From a virus: a stretch of DNA of 58,172 bases. The stretch covers positions 1 through 58,172 of IMG/VR virus record IMGVR_UViG_3300028610_000686; one strand, 5' to 3'. How positions within the stretch are numbered: position 1 is the first letter of the stretch; every line of letters starts with the position of its first letter. Positions 14,228 to 22,008 of this stretch are shown piece after piece. The notes beneath the pieces are model-generated. The model had not been told where the DNA came from, ran no database searches, and worked only from the letters and a program-made list of their open reading frames with translations. The translations under genes and the position numbers were made by a program.

Positions 14228-15593
14228 CCCCCTAAAAATAATCGTACCATACAAATTCAAAGCAAGATCATATCAACAAAACATATTCAAGCAAGTAGGC
14301 AGTGATATCCATAAATTAAAAAGGGGCGTAGCTGTTTGGCACAGAAGGAGCGGGAAGGATAAGACATTTCTTAATTTTGACATTCGTGAGATGCACTACA
14401 GAATAGGCGCTTATTATTACATATTCCCAACCTTAACCCAGGGACGTAAAATTATATGGGATGGGATAGACCGCGATGGATTCAAATTTATGGATCATTT
14501 CCCGAGAGAGATGGTTCAATCCAAAAATAAGTCTGACATGCAGGTCAAGCTTAAAAACGGATCAATTTTTCAAATAGTAGGAACTGATCATCTAGACAGT
14601 ATAATTGGAACAAACCCTGTAGGAGTAATATTTTCGGAATATTCGTTACAGAACCCAATTGCTTGGGATTTTATAAGACCAATTCTTTCAGAGAACGGTG
14701 GGTGGGCTTTATTTAACTATACATTTCGTGGCAAGAACCATGGATGGGACTTATACGAAATGGCCCGACAGAATGACAAATGGTATTGTGAATTACTCAC
14801 TGTAACCGATACCAAACGTGAAGACGGAACACCGGTAATTTCATCAGAGGCAATAGACGAAGAACGCCAAGCCGGGATGGATGAGGATTTAATAAACCAG
14901 GAATATTATTGTGATCCATCCGCAACCGATAAAGGTGCTTTTTATTCAGATCAATTAAAATGGATTGATGAAAACAACCGGGTCCGTGAAGTAAATTACG
15001 AGCCTGATTTGCTGGTAATGACATTTTGGGACATAGGACGAACCGATTACAATTCAATATGGTTCACACAGAAGGCAGGCGAAGAAATAAGGATAATAGA
15101 TTTCTACCAGAATCACAATAAAGGAATTGATCATTATATCGATTTTATACTTGGTGAAAAAAACACCGATGGCCGAAGAGTTGGTGGGTTGCCCTATAAA
15201 AAATATAAGCATTGGGCACCACATGACATCAAAGTTACAGAGTATACTAGCAACCAATCAAGGATAGAATACGCTAGGTTAAACGGTGTTGATTTTAATG
15301 TCGTTCCGGATATATCAATTCAGGATGGAATTGACGCAGGGAGAAGGGTTTTGAAATATTGCTATTTTGATAATAAAATTGGGAAAAGGACATCTGACAA
15401 CGGGGAACACGGGGTTAACTTCGGGCTTAACGCCTTGCGATCTTATAGAAAACTATTCGATGAAAAAAGAAAAACCTATAAAGATATTCCGCACCACGAT
15501 TGGGCAAGCCATCCAGCAGATGCTTTCAGGTATCTTTCAATTGGGATAGCTGTATCATATGGTGTACCAGGGGTTAGAATTCAAGCATTTTAA
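14220..15593 (+). CDS. terL: Terminase large subunit
   Basis: 457 aa. Walker A is the phage variant HRRSGKD (residues 41-47). Walker B is VGVIFSEYS, and LFNYTFRGKNHGW is the coupling region. The nuclease domain has FWDIGRTDYNSIWF and, later, HWAPHDIKVTEY and HDWASHPADAFRY, with the acidic residues of an RNase-H-like fold. The length is normal for Terminase_6-type proteins. It pumps DNA into the prohead through the portal. It follows TerS directly. Confidence 0.92.
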   Translation: MCNPLKIIVPYKFKARSYQQNIFKQVGSDIHKLKRGVAVWHRRSGKDKTFLNFDIREMHYRIGAYYYIFPTLTQGRKIIWDGIDRDGFKFMDHFPREMVQSKNKSDMQVKLKNGSIFQIVGTDHLDSIIGTNPVGVIFSEYSLQNPIAWDFIRPILSENGGWALFNYTFRGKNHGWDLYEMARQNDKWYCELLTVTDTKREDGTPVISSEAIDEERQAGMDEDLINQEYYCDPSATDKGAFYSDQLKWIDENNRVREVNYEPDLLVMTFWDIGRTDYNSIWFTQKAGEEIRIIDFYQNHNKGIDHYIDFILGEKNTDGRRVGGLPYKKYKHWAPHDIKVTEYTSNQSRIEYARLNGVDFNVVPDISIQDGIDAGRRVLKYCYFDNKIGKRTSDNGEHGVNFGLNALRSYRKLFDEKRKTYKDIPHHDWASHPADAFRYLSIGIAVSYGVPGVRIQAF

Positions 15594-15596
15594 AAC

Positions 15597-15794
15597 ATGG
15601 AATCATATTTAACAATAGAAATTTCTGACACAATCGAAGAACTTAATTGCGATGGATGCGGAAAGATAATCCGAAAAGGAGACAAAATGTTGACAAATAT
15701 AGATTCATGCTGTGGTGGTGGTTGCGTAAGAAGTATTTGTATTGATTGCTTAGAATACGCTTATAAACAACTGGCAGAGCACAAAGTATTTTAA
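15597..15794 (+). CDS. Small Cys-rich protein
   Basis: 65 aa, starting 4 bp after terL. CDGCGKIIRKGDK, then CCGGGC and CIDCL form two CxxC-type pairs, so a zinc-finger fold is likely. It falls between terminase and portal, where small accessory genes are inserted in this genome. Function unknown. Confidence 0.6.
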   Translation: MESYLTIEISDTIEELNCDGCGKIIRKGDKMLTNIDSCCGGGCVRSICIDCLEYAYKQLAEHKVF

Positions 15795-15798
15795 TATT

Positions 15799-15987
15799 AT
15801 GGATTACAAAATAATAAAAGAAGAATCAATCGAAGAATTAGAAAAAACAGTCAATAATTTTTTAAAAATTGGTTATAATGCGGTCGGTGCCGTGGTTCCA
15901 CATGTGGTTCATTTTTGGAAGAATGGAGAAGTATTGACCGAATGTACCTACATGCAAACATTAATTAGAAAAAAGGGGATGTCATGA
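15799..15987 (+). CDS. Small hypothetical protein
   Basis: 62 aa. IIKEESIEELEKTVNNFLKIGYNAVGAVV follows the pattern of the DUF1737-like group of small proteins (Y-K-V-I...L...V...L..GW...G), with a beta strand, a helix and G-x-x-x-x-G-x-V. Resemblance only. It is coupled by ATGA to the next gene. Confidence 0.55.
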   Translation: MDYKIIKEESIEELEKTVNNFLKIGYNAVGAVVPHVVHFWKNGEVLTECTYMQTLIRKKGMS

Positions 15988-16175
15988 AATTAAATATCAA
16001 TAATAGGATATTACTTGTCATTGTAAAAATGTTTTTTTCAGTCTGCCTTGGACTTTTAGCATTAAGCTTAATGCACCACTATTTAGGATTAAAAGACATT
16101 GAAAATCTATATATTATTTTGATTGGCCTTTCTTGTTTTTTTCTGATTGGGATTAACAATTGGGGCGAAAAATGA
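15984..16175 (+). CDS. Small membrane protein, two spans
   Basis: 63 aa. Two hydrophobic segments, ILLVIVKMFFSVCLGLLALSL and LYIILIGLSCFFLIGI, are separated by a short polar turn. It is coupled by overlap to a second membrane protein gene. A pair of small membrane proteins suggests holin-like or exclusion roles, but the position (not next to the lysin at 40788) argues against a standard holin cassette. Confidence 0.55.
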   Translation: MKLNINNRILLVIVKMFFSVCLGLLALSLMHHYLGLKDIENLYIILIGLSCFFLIGINNWGEK

Positions 16176-16399
16176 AACAATTAATAAACTATTTCAAAGA
16201 ACTTATACCAGCATGGTTATTCGAAAAATATAAAATTAAACAATTGATTGGATTTTTCATATTGGGTGGACTTATTACGCTGGTTGTCACAATGATGATT
16301 ATTTGGAGTTTTCACTCTGTGCTTGTAGCTAATGTATCAGTTTTATGTATTATAATAGGGCTGTTGAATTTTGGCTTGTTTTTAATTAAAAATGATTGA
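16172..16399 (+). CDS. Small membrane protein, two spans
   Basis: 75 aa from ATG 16172 with GGGGCGAAAA as Shine-Dalgarno. A basic amphipathic N-terminus (INYFKELIPAWLFEKYKIKQ) is followed by IGFFILGGLITLVVTMMIIW and VSVLCIIIGLLNFGLFLI. Same reservations as for its partner upstream. Confidence 0.55.
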   Translation: MKQLINYFKELIPAWLFEKYKIKQLIGFFILGGLITLVVTMMIIWSFHSVLVANVSVLCIIIGLLNFGLFLIKND

Positions 16400-16511
16400 T
16401 TATGAGGCATTCAATAGACCCTTAACAAATTATCCAGATCAAGTTGATAAAAAAATTGATGAAAAAAAACGGGAGGGGGATAATCATGAAAAGAAAAGTC
16501 AACATATTTGA
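16392..16511 (+). CDS. Very small charged ORF
   Basis: 39 aa, overlapping the end of the previous gene and the start of the next. It is charged and lacks hydrophobic content (DKKIDEKKREGDNHEKK). It could be a translated coupler or chance. Low support. Confidence 0.3.
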   Translation: MIDYEAFNRPLTNYPDQVDKKIDEKKREGDNHEKKSQHI

Positions 16512-16908
16512 AATGACAAACGCTGACGGCAGATTAATTTATAAAATCGGGGAGGGAACATTCCATGAATTCGTCCATAAATTTATAATGGTTGGTGATC
16601 TTGCCAAGTCCGAACCGACGGCAATAATCGAAATGGACGACGGGATTGTTAAGAATATTCCAATTAGCCTTATTCAGTTTCAAAAACAAGAAAGAACCTT
16701 TGCTGAGAATCATATTGAATTATTGGTCGATAGGTGCAAAAAGTTAAGATATACATTGGCAATTGCGTCAAGTATATTTTATCACGGGAAATTTATAGTC
16801 GAGACCCCAAACGAGAAACTTCTGAAAGACCAGTTAATAGAATTGGGGATGTTTGCAAACACGGAAGATGAATTAATGGACATTCTTGAAAAATATGGGG
16901 ATAAATGA
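16486..16908 (+). CDS. Hypothetical protein
   Basis: 140 aa from ATG 16486, which has the Shine-Dalgarno GGGAGGGGGAT. The N-terminus reads as a small beta barrel (EMTNADGRLIYKIGEGTFHEF), with IIEMDDGIVKNIPISLIQF following. The C-terminal half is helical (ENHIELLVDRCKKLRYT). No family recognised. Coupled to the next gene by ATGA. Confidence 0.6.
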   Translation: MKRKVNIFEMTNADGRLIYKIGEGTFHEFVHKFIMVGDLAKSEPTAIIEMDDGIVKNIPISLIQFQKQERTFAENHIELLVDRCKKLRYTLAIASSIFYHGKFIVETPNEKLLKDQLIELGMFANTEDELMDILEKYGDK

Positions 16909-17093
16909 AAAAACTTGATATTGGTCTTATAATATTTCATCAACCGACGCATGGAAGCTTAATACTGGAGGTGACAGAAGATATTAGACCTTCCGAAGGA
17001 GAAGAATATTACACGGTTGAATTAGAATTCGACGCACTTGAAAAGTGGGTTAAGGAATGTAGAGAAGAAATTGATAATAAAAGGGATAAATGA
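16905..17093 (+). CDS. Small acidic hypothetical protein
   Basis: 62 aa with overlapping junctions on both sides. It is acidic, with VTEDIRPSEGEEYYTVELEF and a C-terminal helix. No recognisable domain. Translational coupling supports it as a real gene. Confidence 0.5.
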   Translation: MKKLDIGLIIFHQPTHGSLILEVTEDIRPSEGEEYYTVELEFDALEKWVKECREEIDNKRDK

Positions 17094-17395
17094 AACTAAA
17101 AATACTATCATACGAATTCGATCTAATTTTTGAAAAAGGATTCGCCGACAATAAAAGCGGGAACAATATTCGAGGATTGTTAGGGCATATTGATTACAGC
17201 AACCACCAAATAAAAATAGATTCTGGACATCCGGAAGAACAGGGAATATTATTACACGAAATACTTCACGGCGTGGCGAACTACTTTTCAGTCGATTTAA
17301 GCGAAAAAGATGTTGAAAGATTAAGCGAGGGCCTTTATTGTGTTCTAAAACAGAACGGAATGTTAAACGATTTTCCAAAGGGGGAAAATGAATGA
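17090..17395 (+). CDS. ImmA/IrrE- or SprT-like zinc metallopeptidase
   Basis: 101 aa. GILLHEILHGVANYF has the HExxH zinc site (residues 56-60), and DVERLSEGLYCVLKQNG provides the downstream Glu that usually completes it. The N-terminal beta strand part (GLLGHIDYSNHQIKID) matches small phage proteases of this type. In ICE elements ImmA cleaves the ImmR repressor; a similar anti-repressor action on one of the XRE proteins here is possible but unproven. Confidence 0.7.
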   Translation: MKLKILSYEFDLIFEKGFADNKSGNNIRGLLGHIDYSNHQIKIDSGHPEEQGILLHEILHGVANYFSVDLSEKDVERLSEGLYCVLKQNGMLNDFPKGENE

Positions 17396-17693
17396 TATTG
17401 AATGGAGTATAGAATTAAAAGAGAATCATGGGGATTTAACACAAGTTGACGGAAAATTATTTCTTGTGATTAATGCAAGAAAAGACGGATTGCACAGAGA
17501 AGTTGTATCCTGTGCTGATAAAGTAATAAATTTTGATGACATAATCAATGAACATATACTTCCGTCTGTTTATTCTTTGTGGAAAGATTTTATTGGAAGA
17601 GAAGAATCTGACAAAGAATATTTAGAAAAGATAGCTATTTCAGATTTTCTTAAAGAGGACTTGTTCGATCTTTATAACAAAATGTCAACCTGA
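17388..17693 (+). CDS. Hypothetical protein
   Basis: 101 aa, overlapping the peptidase gene by 8 bp. Beta-rich first half (EWSIELKENHGDLTQVDGKLF) and acidic helical second half. No family recognised; likely to be coexpressed with the peptidase. Confidence 0.5.
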   Translation: MNDIEWSIELKENHGDLTQVDGKLFLVINARKDGLHREVVSCADKVINFDDIINEHILPSVYSLWKDFIGREESDKEYLEKIAISDFLKEDLFDLYNKMST

Positions 17694-17707
17694 GCCAAAG
17701 GAAAAAG

Positions 17708-17965
17708 ATGGCAAAGAAAAAAAGTGAGAAAGTTGAATCTGAAGAAATCAAAGACAAAGAATCAAAAGATGTTATTGATGAGTTCTTTAATTCGACCGAT
17801 ACGGCGTCTGAGTTTTTTGAAGAAGAAAAACCATCAGAGACAAAAGATCGATTAGTCGTTGAAAATCCGAAACAAGCAACGATCAAAAGAAATCGGGAAA
17901 TAACAGCGATCAGAAAGAAACAAAGACTGCAAAGAACACGAGTTAATTGTGGTGTTTTGGATTAG
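17708..17965 (+). CDS. Highly charged hypothetical protein
   Basis: 85 aa. Low complexity: Lys/Glu/Asp/Ser-rich for the first 55 residues, then a basic tail (IKRNREITAIRKKQRLQRTR). It precedes the head operon promoter. The sequence suggests an unstructured protein with a nucleic-acid-binding end. Confidence 0.5.
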   Translation: MAKKKSEKVESEEIKDKESKDVIDEFFNSTDTASEFFEEEKPSETKDRLVVENPKQATIKRNREITAIRKKQRLQRTRVNCGVLD

Positions 17966-18000
17966 AAAAATACTATAATATCAGTACATTACAAATCAAT

Positions 18001-18030
18001 TTGACAAACGACATAGTTTATTGAGATAGT
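18001..18030 (+). promoter_or_regulatory. Promoter of the portal gene
   Basis: TTGACA (18001-18006), 18-nt spacer, GATAGT (18025-18030). The -10 is weak, but the promoter at 19520 has the same spacing and ends AATAGT, so the two look related. Confidence 0.5.
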
Positions 18031-18049
18031 GGTGCTAATTAGAACCACT
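18028..18049 (+). promoter_or_regulatory. Leader hairpin before portal
   Basis: AGTGGT (18028-18033) pairs with ACCACT (18044-18049) across a 10-nt loop. It is one of a series of hairpins that lie directly before the Shine-Dalgarno of successive virion genes. It overlaps the -10, so transcripts from this promoter would carry only part of it. Confidence 0.45.
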
Positions 18050-18059
18050 AAGGTAAATT

Positions 18060-19523
18060 ATGTCAGTTCAAGATTCAAGTCCGCAATATTCATATCTACA
18101 ACCTATCTGGCACAAAATCAGGATAGCAGCGCGAGGCCAGGAGGCAGTCAAGTCTGAAGTAAATCAAACAACGTATCTACCATGCCCGGCTGGGTATGAT
18201 CCATCATGGTATAATGGAGCACTGCAAAGAGCTTATTGGTTAGATGCGACAGGGTGTGCCGAGAGATTGTCTCAAGGTTCTATTTTTCGAAAATCCCCAA
18301 CAATAACGCCTGACCCCACAGAACAACAAAAAGAATTCCTAGATTCAGTCGATAAAAATGGAAATGATCTTAATACTTTTGCTACAAACGTTGTCAATGA
18401 TGTAACTAAAACATCTTACGGTGGAATCCTTATTGATTATGATGATACTCATGGGCAAATTCTCACACAGGAGCAAGCTGAAGAACTCGGAATAAAAGCG
18501 CGTCTCATTTTCTACCCCGCTGAGTCGATTTTCAATCCTGAAAAAAATAGTATTAGGCTTTGGGAAGTATATCATGAGCAAATAGACGAATTTACAGCGG
18601 AAGCAAAAAAACAGATTAAGGTTCTAGACTTTGTATTTGATACAGACAGCAATAAAAAAGTCTATCGCCAAAGAATATTCCGAGAAATTGAAAGTGATAA
18701 AAAAAAGAAAGAGTGGTTACAATTTGGAGCTGATATTTTTCCAGCGTGGCCAGGTGGCGAAAAATTAGATTTCATCCCGTTTCAGTTTATCGGTGCAAAG
18801 AATAATGATTCGGATCCAGATACACCAATTCTTGAAGGACTGGTAAATGCTAATTTCCAACATTATGGATTATATTCTGATTTTAGAGAAGCATTGCATT
18901 GGATAAGGCCGATCACATATAGAACGGGTGAGGTTGACGACGCAAAAGCACCACAAACGCTTAATTCAAATGTAATGTTGACATCAAGGTCCCCGGAAAC
19001 AAAATTCGGAATTTTAGAATTTAGGGGTTCAGGACTTGAATGGGACGTCAAGGCACTTGAAATATTAGAAGCACAAATGGCTGCGATGGGTGCCGAAATG
19101 CTGAAAAGCAAGAAAAAGGCTTCTGAATCAGCTGATAAAGCAAGAATCGACAAATCCGGGGAGGCGTCAATTTTAGCAACAATGGCGAATAACATTTCTT
19201 CAGCGATCACTATTTCAATTAATATCATGCTGAAATGGAATGGCGAGGAAGGGGAAGAACTAACGTATCAACTCAACACGGATTACGATGCTACTTTGTT
19301 TGATGCTCAATTGATGACATCAATAAATAAATCTGTCGAATCAGGAACAATGTCACAACGTTCAGCAATTCACAATTATAAAAAAGGGGAACTGTTACCG
19401 GATGGTATCAGTGTTGAAGACGAGACGTTACAAATTGAGGCAGAAGCTTCAGGATTAGGAGGAACGGAGGAGTTGCACGAAACGATCAGAAACATAGTAG
19501 GTTCAATGAGTGAGGAAACTTGA
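18060..19523 (+). CDS. Portal protein, DUF4055 type
   Basis: 487 aa. PQYSYLQPIWHKIRIAARGQEAVK, YLPCPAGYDPSWYNGALQRAYW and RLSQGSIFRKSP are the N-terminal marks of DUF4055 portal proteins. GGILIDYDDT and EALHWIRPITYRTGEV come next, and a long clip/stem helix region near KALEILEAQMAAMGAEML follows. It forms the dodecameric ring at the packaging vertex. Length and its place after terL fit. The C-terminal end is acidic. Confidence 0.85.
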   Translation: MSVQDSSPQYSYLQPIWHKIRIAARGQEAVKSEVNQTTYLPCPAGYDPSWYNGALQRAYWLDATGCAERLSQGSIFRKSPTITPDPTEQQKEFLDSVDKNGNDLNTFATNVVNDVTKTSYGGILIDYDDTHGQILTQEQAEELGIKARLIFYPAESIFNPEKNSIRLWEVYHEQIDEFTAEAKKQIKVLDFVFDTDSNKKVYRQRIFREIESDKKKKEWLQFGADIFPAWPGGEKLDFIPFQFIGAKNNDSDPDTPILEGLVNANFQHYGLYSDFREALHWIRPITYRTGEVDDAKAPQTLNSNVMLTSRSPETKFGILEFRGSGLEWDVKALEILEAQMAAMGAEMLKSKKKASESADKARIDKSGEASILATMANNISSAITISINIMLKWNGEEGEELTYQLNTDYDATLFDAQLMTSINKSVESGTMSQRSAIHNYKKGELLPDGISVEDETLQIEAEASGLGGTEELHETIRNIVGSMSEET

Positions 19524-19549
19524 CATTTCTGTTATCAGTTTGCAATAGT
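19520..19549 (+). promoter_or_regulatory. Promoter before the scaffold-like gene
   Basis: TTGACA (19520-19525) overlaps the stop codon of the portal gene. An 18-nt spacer leads to AATAGT (19544-19549). Similar to the promoter at 18001. Confidence 0.45.
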
Positions 19550-19568
19550 TAGATAGCACGAATTTTAA

Positions 19569-19602
19569 ATTAGTAACACACCTGGATTGGAATGTTACTA
19601 AT
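19569..19602 (+). promoter_or_regulatory. Leader hairpin before scaffold-like gene
   Basis: ATTAGTAAC (19569-19577) pairs perfectly with GTTACTAAT (19594-19602). A 9-bp stem with a 16-nt loop; no T-run follows. Confidence 0.55.
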
Positions 19603-19652
19603 TCACTGGTGAGACTGGATTGTCTTATCAAAATCCTGGATTGGAGATTTTA

Positions 19653-20492
19653 ATGACTTACGAATACAAAAAAAACGAAGAGGGAGAACGACAACATGAT
19701 GAAAGTGGTAATTTTATCGTAATTGACAGCAAGACAAAAGAAGAACGGGTTACAGATCTTTTGGTTTTGTTGAATGATAAAATCCCTACAAAAAATTCAG
19801 AAGCAGAGGCGAATCGAAAAGAAAACTCGAAGTTAAAGGCGAGTCTCAAAGAAATAAATGAAAAATATTCTGTGATAGGCGACCCTGAGGAAGCTCTAAA
19901 ACTGATCAACATTGCAAAATCTGTCAGTGCGAAAGATTTAGTAGACGGGGCAAAAGCGGAACAGGCAAAACTCGATTTACTTGCTGACAGTAAACAGCAA
20001 ATTGAGACACTTCATAAAGAATATGGTTCCAAATTGCAAATTATCGCTGATGAAAACACAAGTTTGAAAGAGGATGAATTCAAAAATTTCAAACTTGGGG
20101 AATTAACGAATGCAAAAGCGCTCAAAGGGACGATATACGAAAATCACTTAAAAGGTGCTTTAAATGAATTTGGCCCAAACATCAAACGCGATGAAGAAGG
20201 CAAAGCGGTGGTAGTAGATTGGACCGGGAATATAATCAGAACAACCGACCCGGAAAATATGGGTCAACCTGCGCAGATCGGTGAAGGGCTAAAAAAACTG
20301 ATTGAATCACATCCGAATAAAGGAAATATTTTAATGGCAGGCACGGGTGGTGACGATAATTCGAATCCATTGCTTAAATCGGACGGCGGTGCCGTGAACG
20401 TGACGCGCGCACAAGTCAAGGCACCGGCTGATTATAAAAGAATAACCGAACAAGCAGCAAAAGAAGGTGTAAAAGTCAACATTGTAGACTGA
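19653..20492 (+). CDS. Scaffold-like head assembly protein
   Basis: 279 aa from ATG 19653, preceded by GGAGATTTTA; a TTG at 19620 in the same frame would add 11 residues. The protein is acidic and largely coiled coil (residues about 30-150 with many Lys/Glu heptads), then a C-terminal half with Gly/Asp-rich flexible stretches (LMAGTGGDDNSNP). Position between portal and major capsid gene and the coiled-coil make-up are typical of scaffolding proteins in P22-coat-like siphophages. Sequence similarity to a named family is not evident. Confidence 0.65.
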   Translation: MTYEYKKNEEGERQHDESGNFIVIDSKTKEERVTDLLVLLNDKIPTKNSEAEANRKENSKLKASLKEINEKYSVIGDPEEALKLINIAKSVSAKDLVDGAKAEQAKLDLLADSKQQIETLHKEYGSKLQIIADENTSLKEDEFKNFKLGELTNAKALKGTIYENHLKGALNEFGPNIKRDEEGKAVVVDWTGNIIRTTDPENMGQPAQIGEGLKKLIESHPNKGNILMAGTGGDDNSNPLLKSDGGAVNVTRAQVKAPADYKRITEQAAKEGVKVNIVD

Positions 20493-20507
20493 CAGTATAG
20501 GACCGTG

Positions 20508-20554
20508 CAACCTCATATTGTCTATTTTTTTAATTGCACAATTTTATGAGGTTG
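20508..20554 (+). promoter_or_regulatory. Leader hairpin before major capsid gene
   Basis: CAACCTCATA (20508-20517) pairs perfectly with TATGAGGTTG (20545-20554), and the stem can extend by TTGT/ACAA. It ends 4 bp before the start codon and includes the GAGG Shine-Dalgarno in its 3' arm, so folding could regulate initiation. Confidence 0.6.
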
Positions 20555-20558
20555 TATT

Positions 20559-21746
20559 ATGGCCAATACTCTTGGTGCTTATAATCCGATTTTCTACGCT
20601 CAAGAAGTGTTGCGGATTATGATGGAAATGTACGGAATGATTAATCGTGTCAACCGTACTTTTGAAGATGAAAGAAAATCTTTTGATAGAGGTGAATATA
20701 TCTCGATCAAACGCCCTTCCGCAATGACTACGCAAGCAGGCGCGAACGGAACCATTGCAGATCTTACCACAGAAACCGTTCAAATTCAATTATCAAACTG
20801 GCGTGAAGTAAAATTTGCGGTCAATGATAAAGAATACGCTTTTTCTAAAGATGAACTGATTCGCGACCACATCGCACCAGCCGCCTACGCTCTAGGCAAT
20901 TATGTCAATACTCAGTTGACATTACTCGCAAAAGACATCCCTTGGTTTTCTCCGTGGACTGGCACAATCGTTTCTTCTGATGTGACAGCCGGAATGAAAG
21001 TGTTGAAAGACACCGGCGCAGGTGTCGCTGGTGATTCTGAAAATATTCATATGGGTATTGATACCACCGTTTCCGCAGCATTGCAGGGGTTGAGCGATTT
21101 TAACGCGGCGAATATCGCTGGAAATACCAATACGGCACTTGTCAATGGAAAAAATCCAGGACGTTTCGGCGTTGGTGATTTCTTCGATGATCAAACTTTT
21201 GCAAGTTTCACATCAGGCACGATTGTTTCCGGGGCAAGTGATCTTGCCGGCGCATTGTCTGCCAACGTGGCGCTTGGAGCTACAAGTTTTCCAATGGACA
21301 GTTTGGCAGCATCAGAGACAGTTGTAAAAGGTGATTCGTTTGTCGTTGCTGGTTCTTCTCAGCGTTATGCGATTACGGCACCTGTCACGTTAAGTTCAAA
21401 TGCGATGACGGTTGTTGTTACTCCTCCCGCTGCGATTGCTTACACAAGTGGTGACGTTGTGACATTTGAAACAAAGGCGACGGCTTATGCGGATGCATAC
21501 GAGCCTAATCTTCTTTTCCACCGTGACGCTTTTGCACTAGTTACGGCCCCTCTACCCGATGCTTCTCTCGGAAATCTTGGTGTTGATGTTTTCACGGCGA
21601 CCGATCCAGTTTCCGGGCTTAGTGTTCGTGCAAGACGTGCATATGTTGATGCAAGCTCCAAAGTGGCAGTGACTGTTGACGTTCTGTTTGGAGGTAAGAC
21701 ATTGAATCCAAACTACGCGGTTGTGATGCGTAGAAACACTCCTTAA
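20559..21746 (+). CDS. Major capsid protein, P22-coat-like
   Basis: 395 aa. The N-terminal part (YNPIFYAQEVLRIMM, then DRGEYISIKRPSAMT) and WREVKFAVNDKEYAFSKDEL with HIAPAAYALGNYVN match the P22 coat/gp5-like HK97-fold family. Residues about 220-310 are Ala/Ser/Val-rich and low in charge, likely the inserted domain. The C-terminus FGGKTLNPNYAVVMRR is the typical end. It is the most GC-rich and codon-biased gene nearby, as expected of the most abundant protein. A stable hairpin precedes it. Confidence 0.85.
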   Translation: MANTLGAYNPIFYAQEVLRIMMEMYGMINRVNRTFEDERKSFDRGEYISIKRPSAMTTQAGANGTIADLTTETVQIQLSNWREVKFAVNDKEYAFSKDELIRDHIAPAAYALGNYVNTQLTLLAKDIPWFSPWTGTIVSSDVTAGMKVLKDTGAGVAGDSENIHMGIDTTVSAALQGLSDFNAANIAGNTNTALVNGKNPGRFGVGDFFDDQTFASFTSGTIVSGASDLAGALSANVALGATSFPMDSLAASETVVKGDSFVVAGSSQRYAITAPVTLSSNAMTVVVTPPAAIAYTSGDVVTFETKATAYADAYEPNLLFHRDAFALVTAPLPDASLGNLGVDVFTATDPVSGLSVRARRAYVDASSKVAVTVDVLFGGKTLNPNYAVVMRRNTP

Positions 21747-21765
21747 TCTTTATTTTCCATAATCC

Positions 21766-21787
21766 GATGGCTCATTCGTGGGCCGTC
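21766..21787 (+). promoter_or_regulatory. Hairpin between capsid gene and 21805
   Basis: GATGGC (21766-21771) pairs with GCCGTC (21782-21787), one G-T pair. It precedes an AAAGAGGTAA Shine-Dalgarno. Confidence 0.5.
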
Positions 21788-21804
21788 AGAGAAAAGAGGT
21801 AATC

Positions 21805-21948
21805 ATGAAAACATTTGAAACAGTTCGAATTTACAAGAACGGAAAACCGGTTCAAGTAAATGTGAAAGATAAAGAAAAGTACCTTGAAAATAAGAAGGGG
21901 TTTAAGGGGTTTTCGGAAAAAGAAGAAAAAGTTGGTTTGAAAAAATAA
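21805..21948 (+). CDS. Small head-associated hypothetical protein
   Basis: 47 aa, behind AAGAGGTAATC. FETVRIYKNGKPVQVNVKD is a beta hairpin, then a Lys-rich tail. Small proteins right after the coat gene often decorate or complete heads. No family recognised. Confidence 0.55.
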   Translation: MKTFETVRIYKNGKPVQVNVKDKEKYLENKKGFKGFSEKEEKVGLKK

Positions 21949-21974
21949 GTGGAAAAAGTTCAGGTAAATTAGCA

Positions 21975-21990
21975 GGGCCATTAGTGGCCC
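21975..21990 (+). promoter_or_regulatory. Leader hairpin before 22009
   Basis: GGGCCA (21975-21980), TTAG loop, TGGCCC (21985-21990). GC-rich, tetraloop-capped, no T-run. It lies about 10 bp before the Shine-Dalgarno AGAGGAAA. Confidence 0.55.
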
Positions 21991-22008
21991 CTAAAACTAC
22001 AGAGGAAA

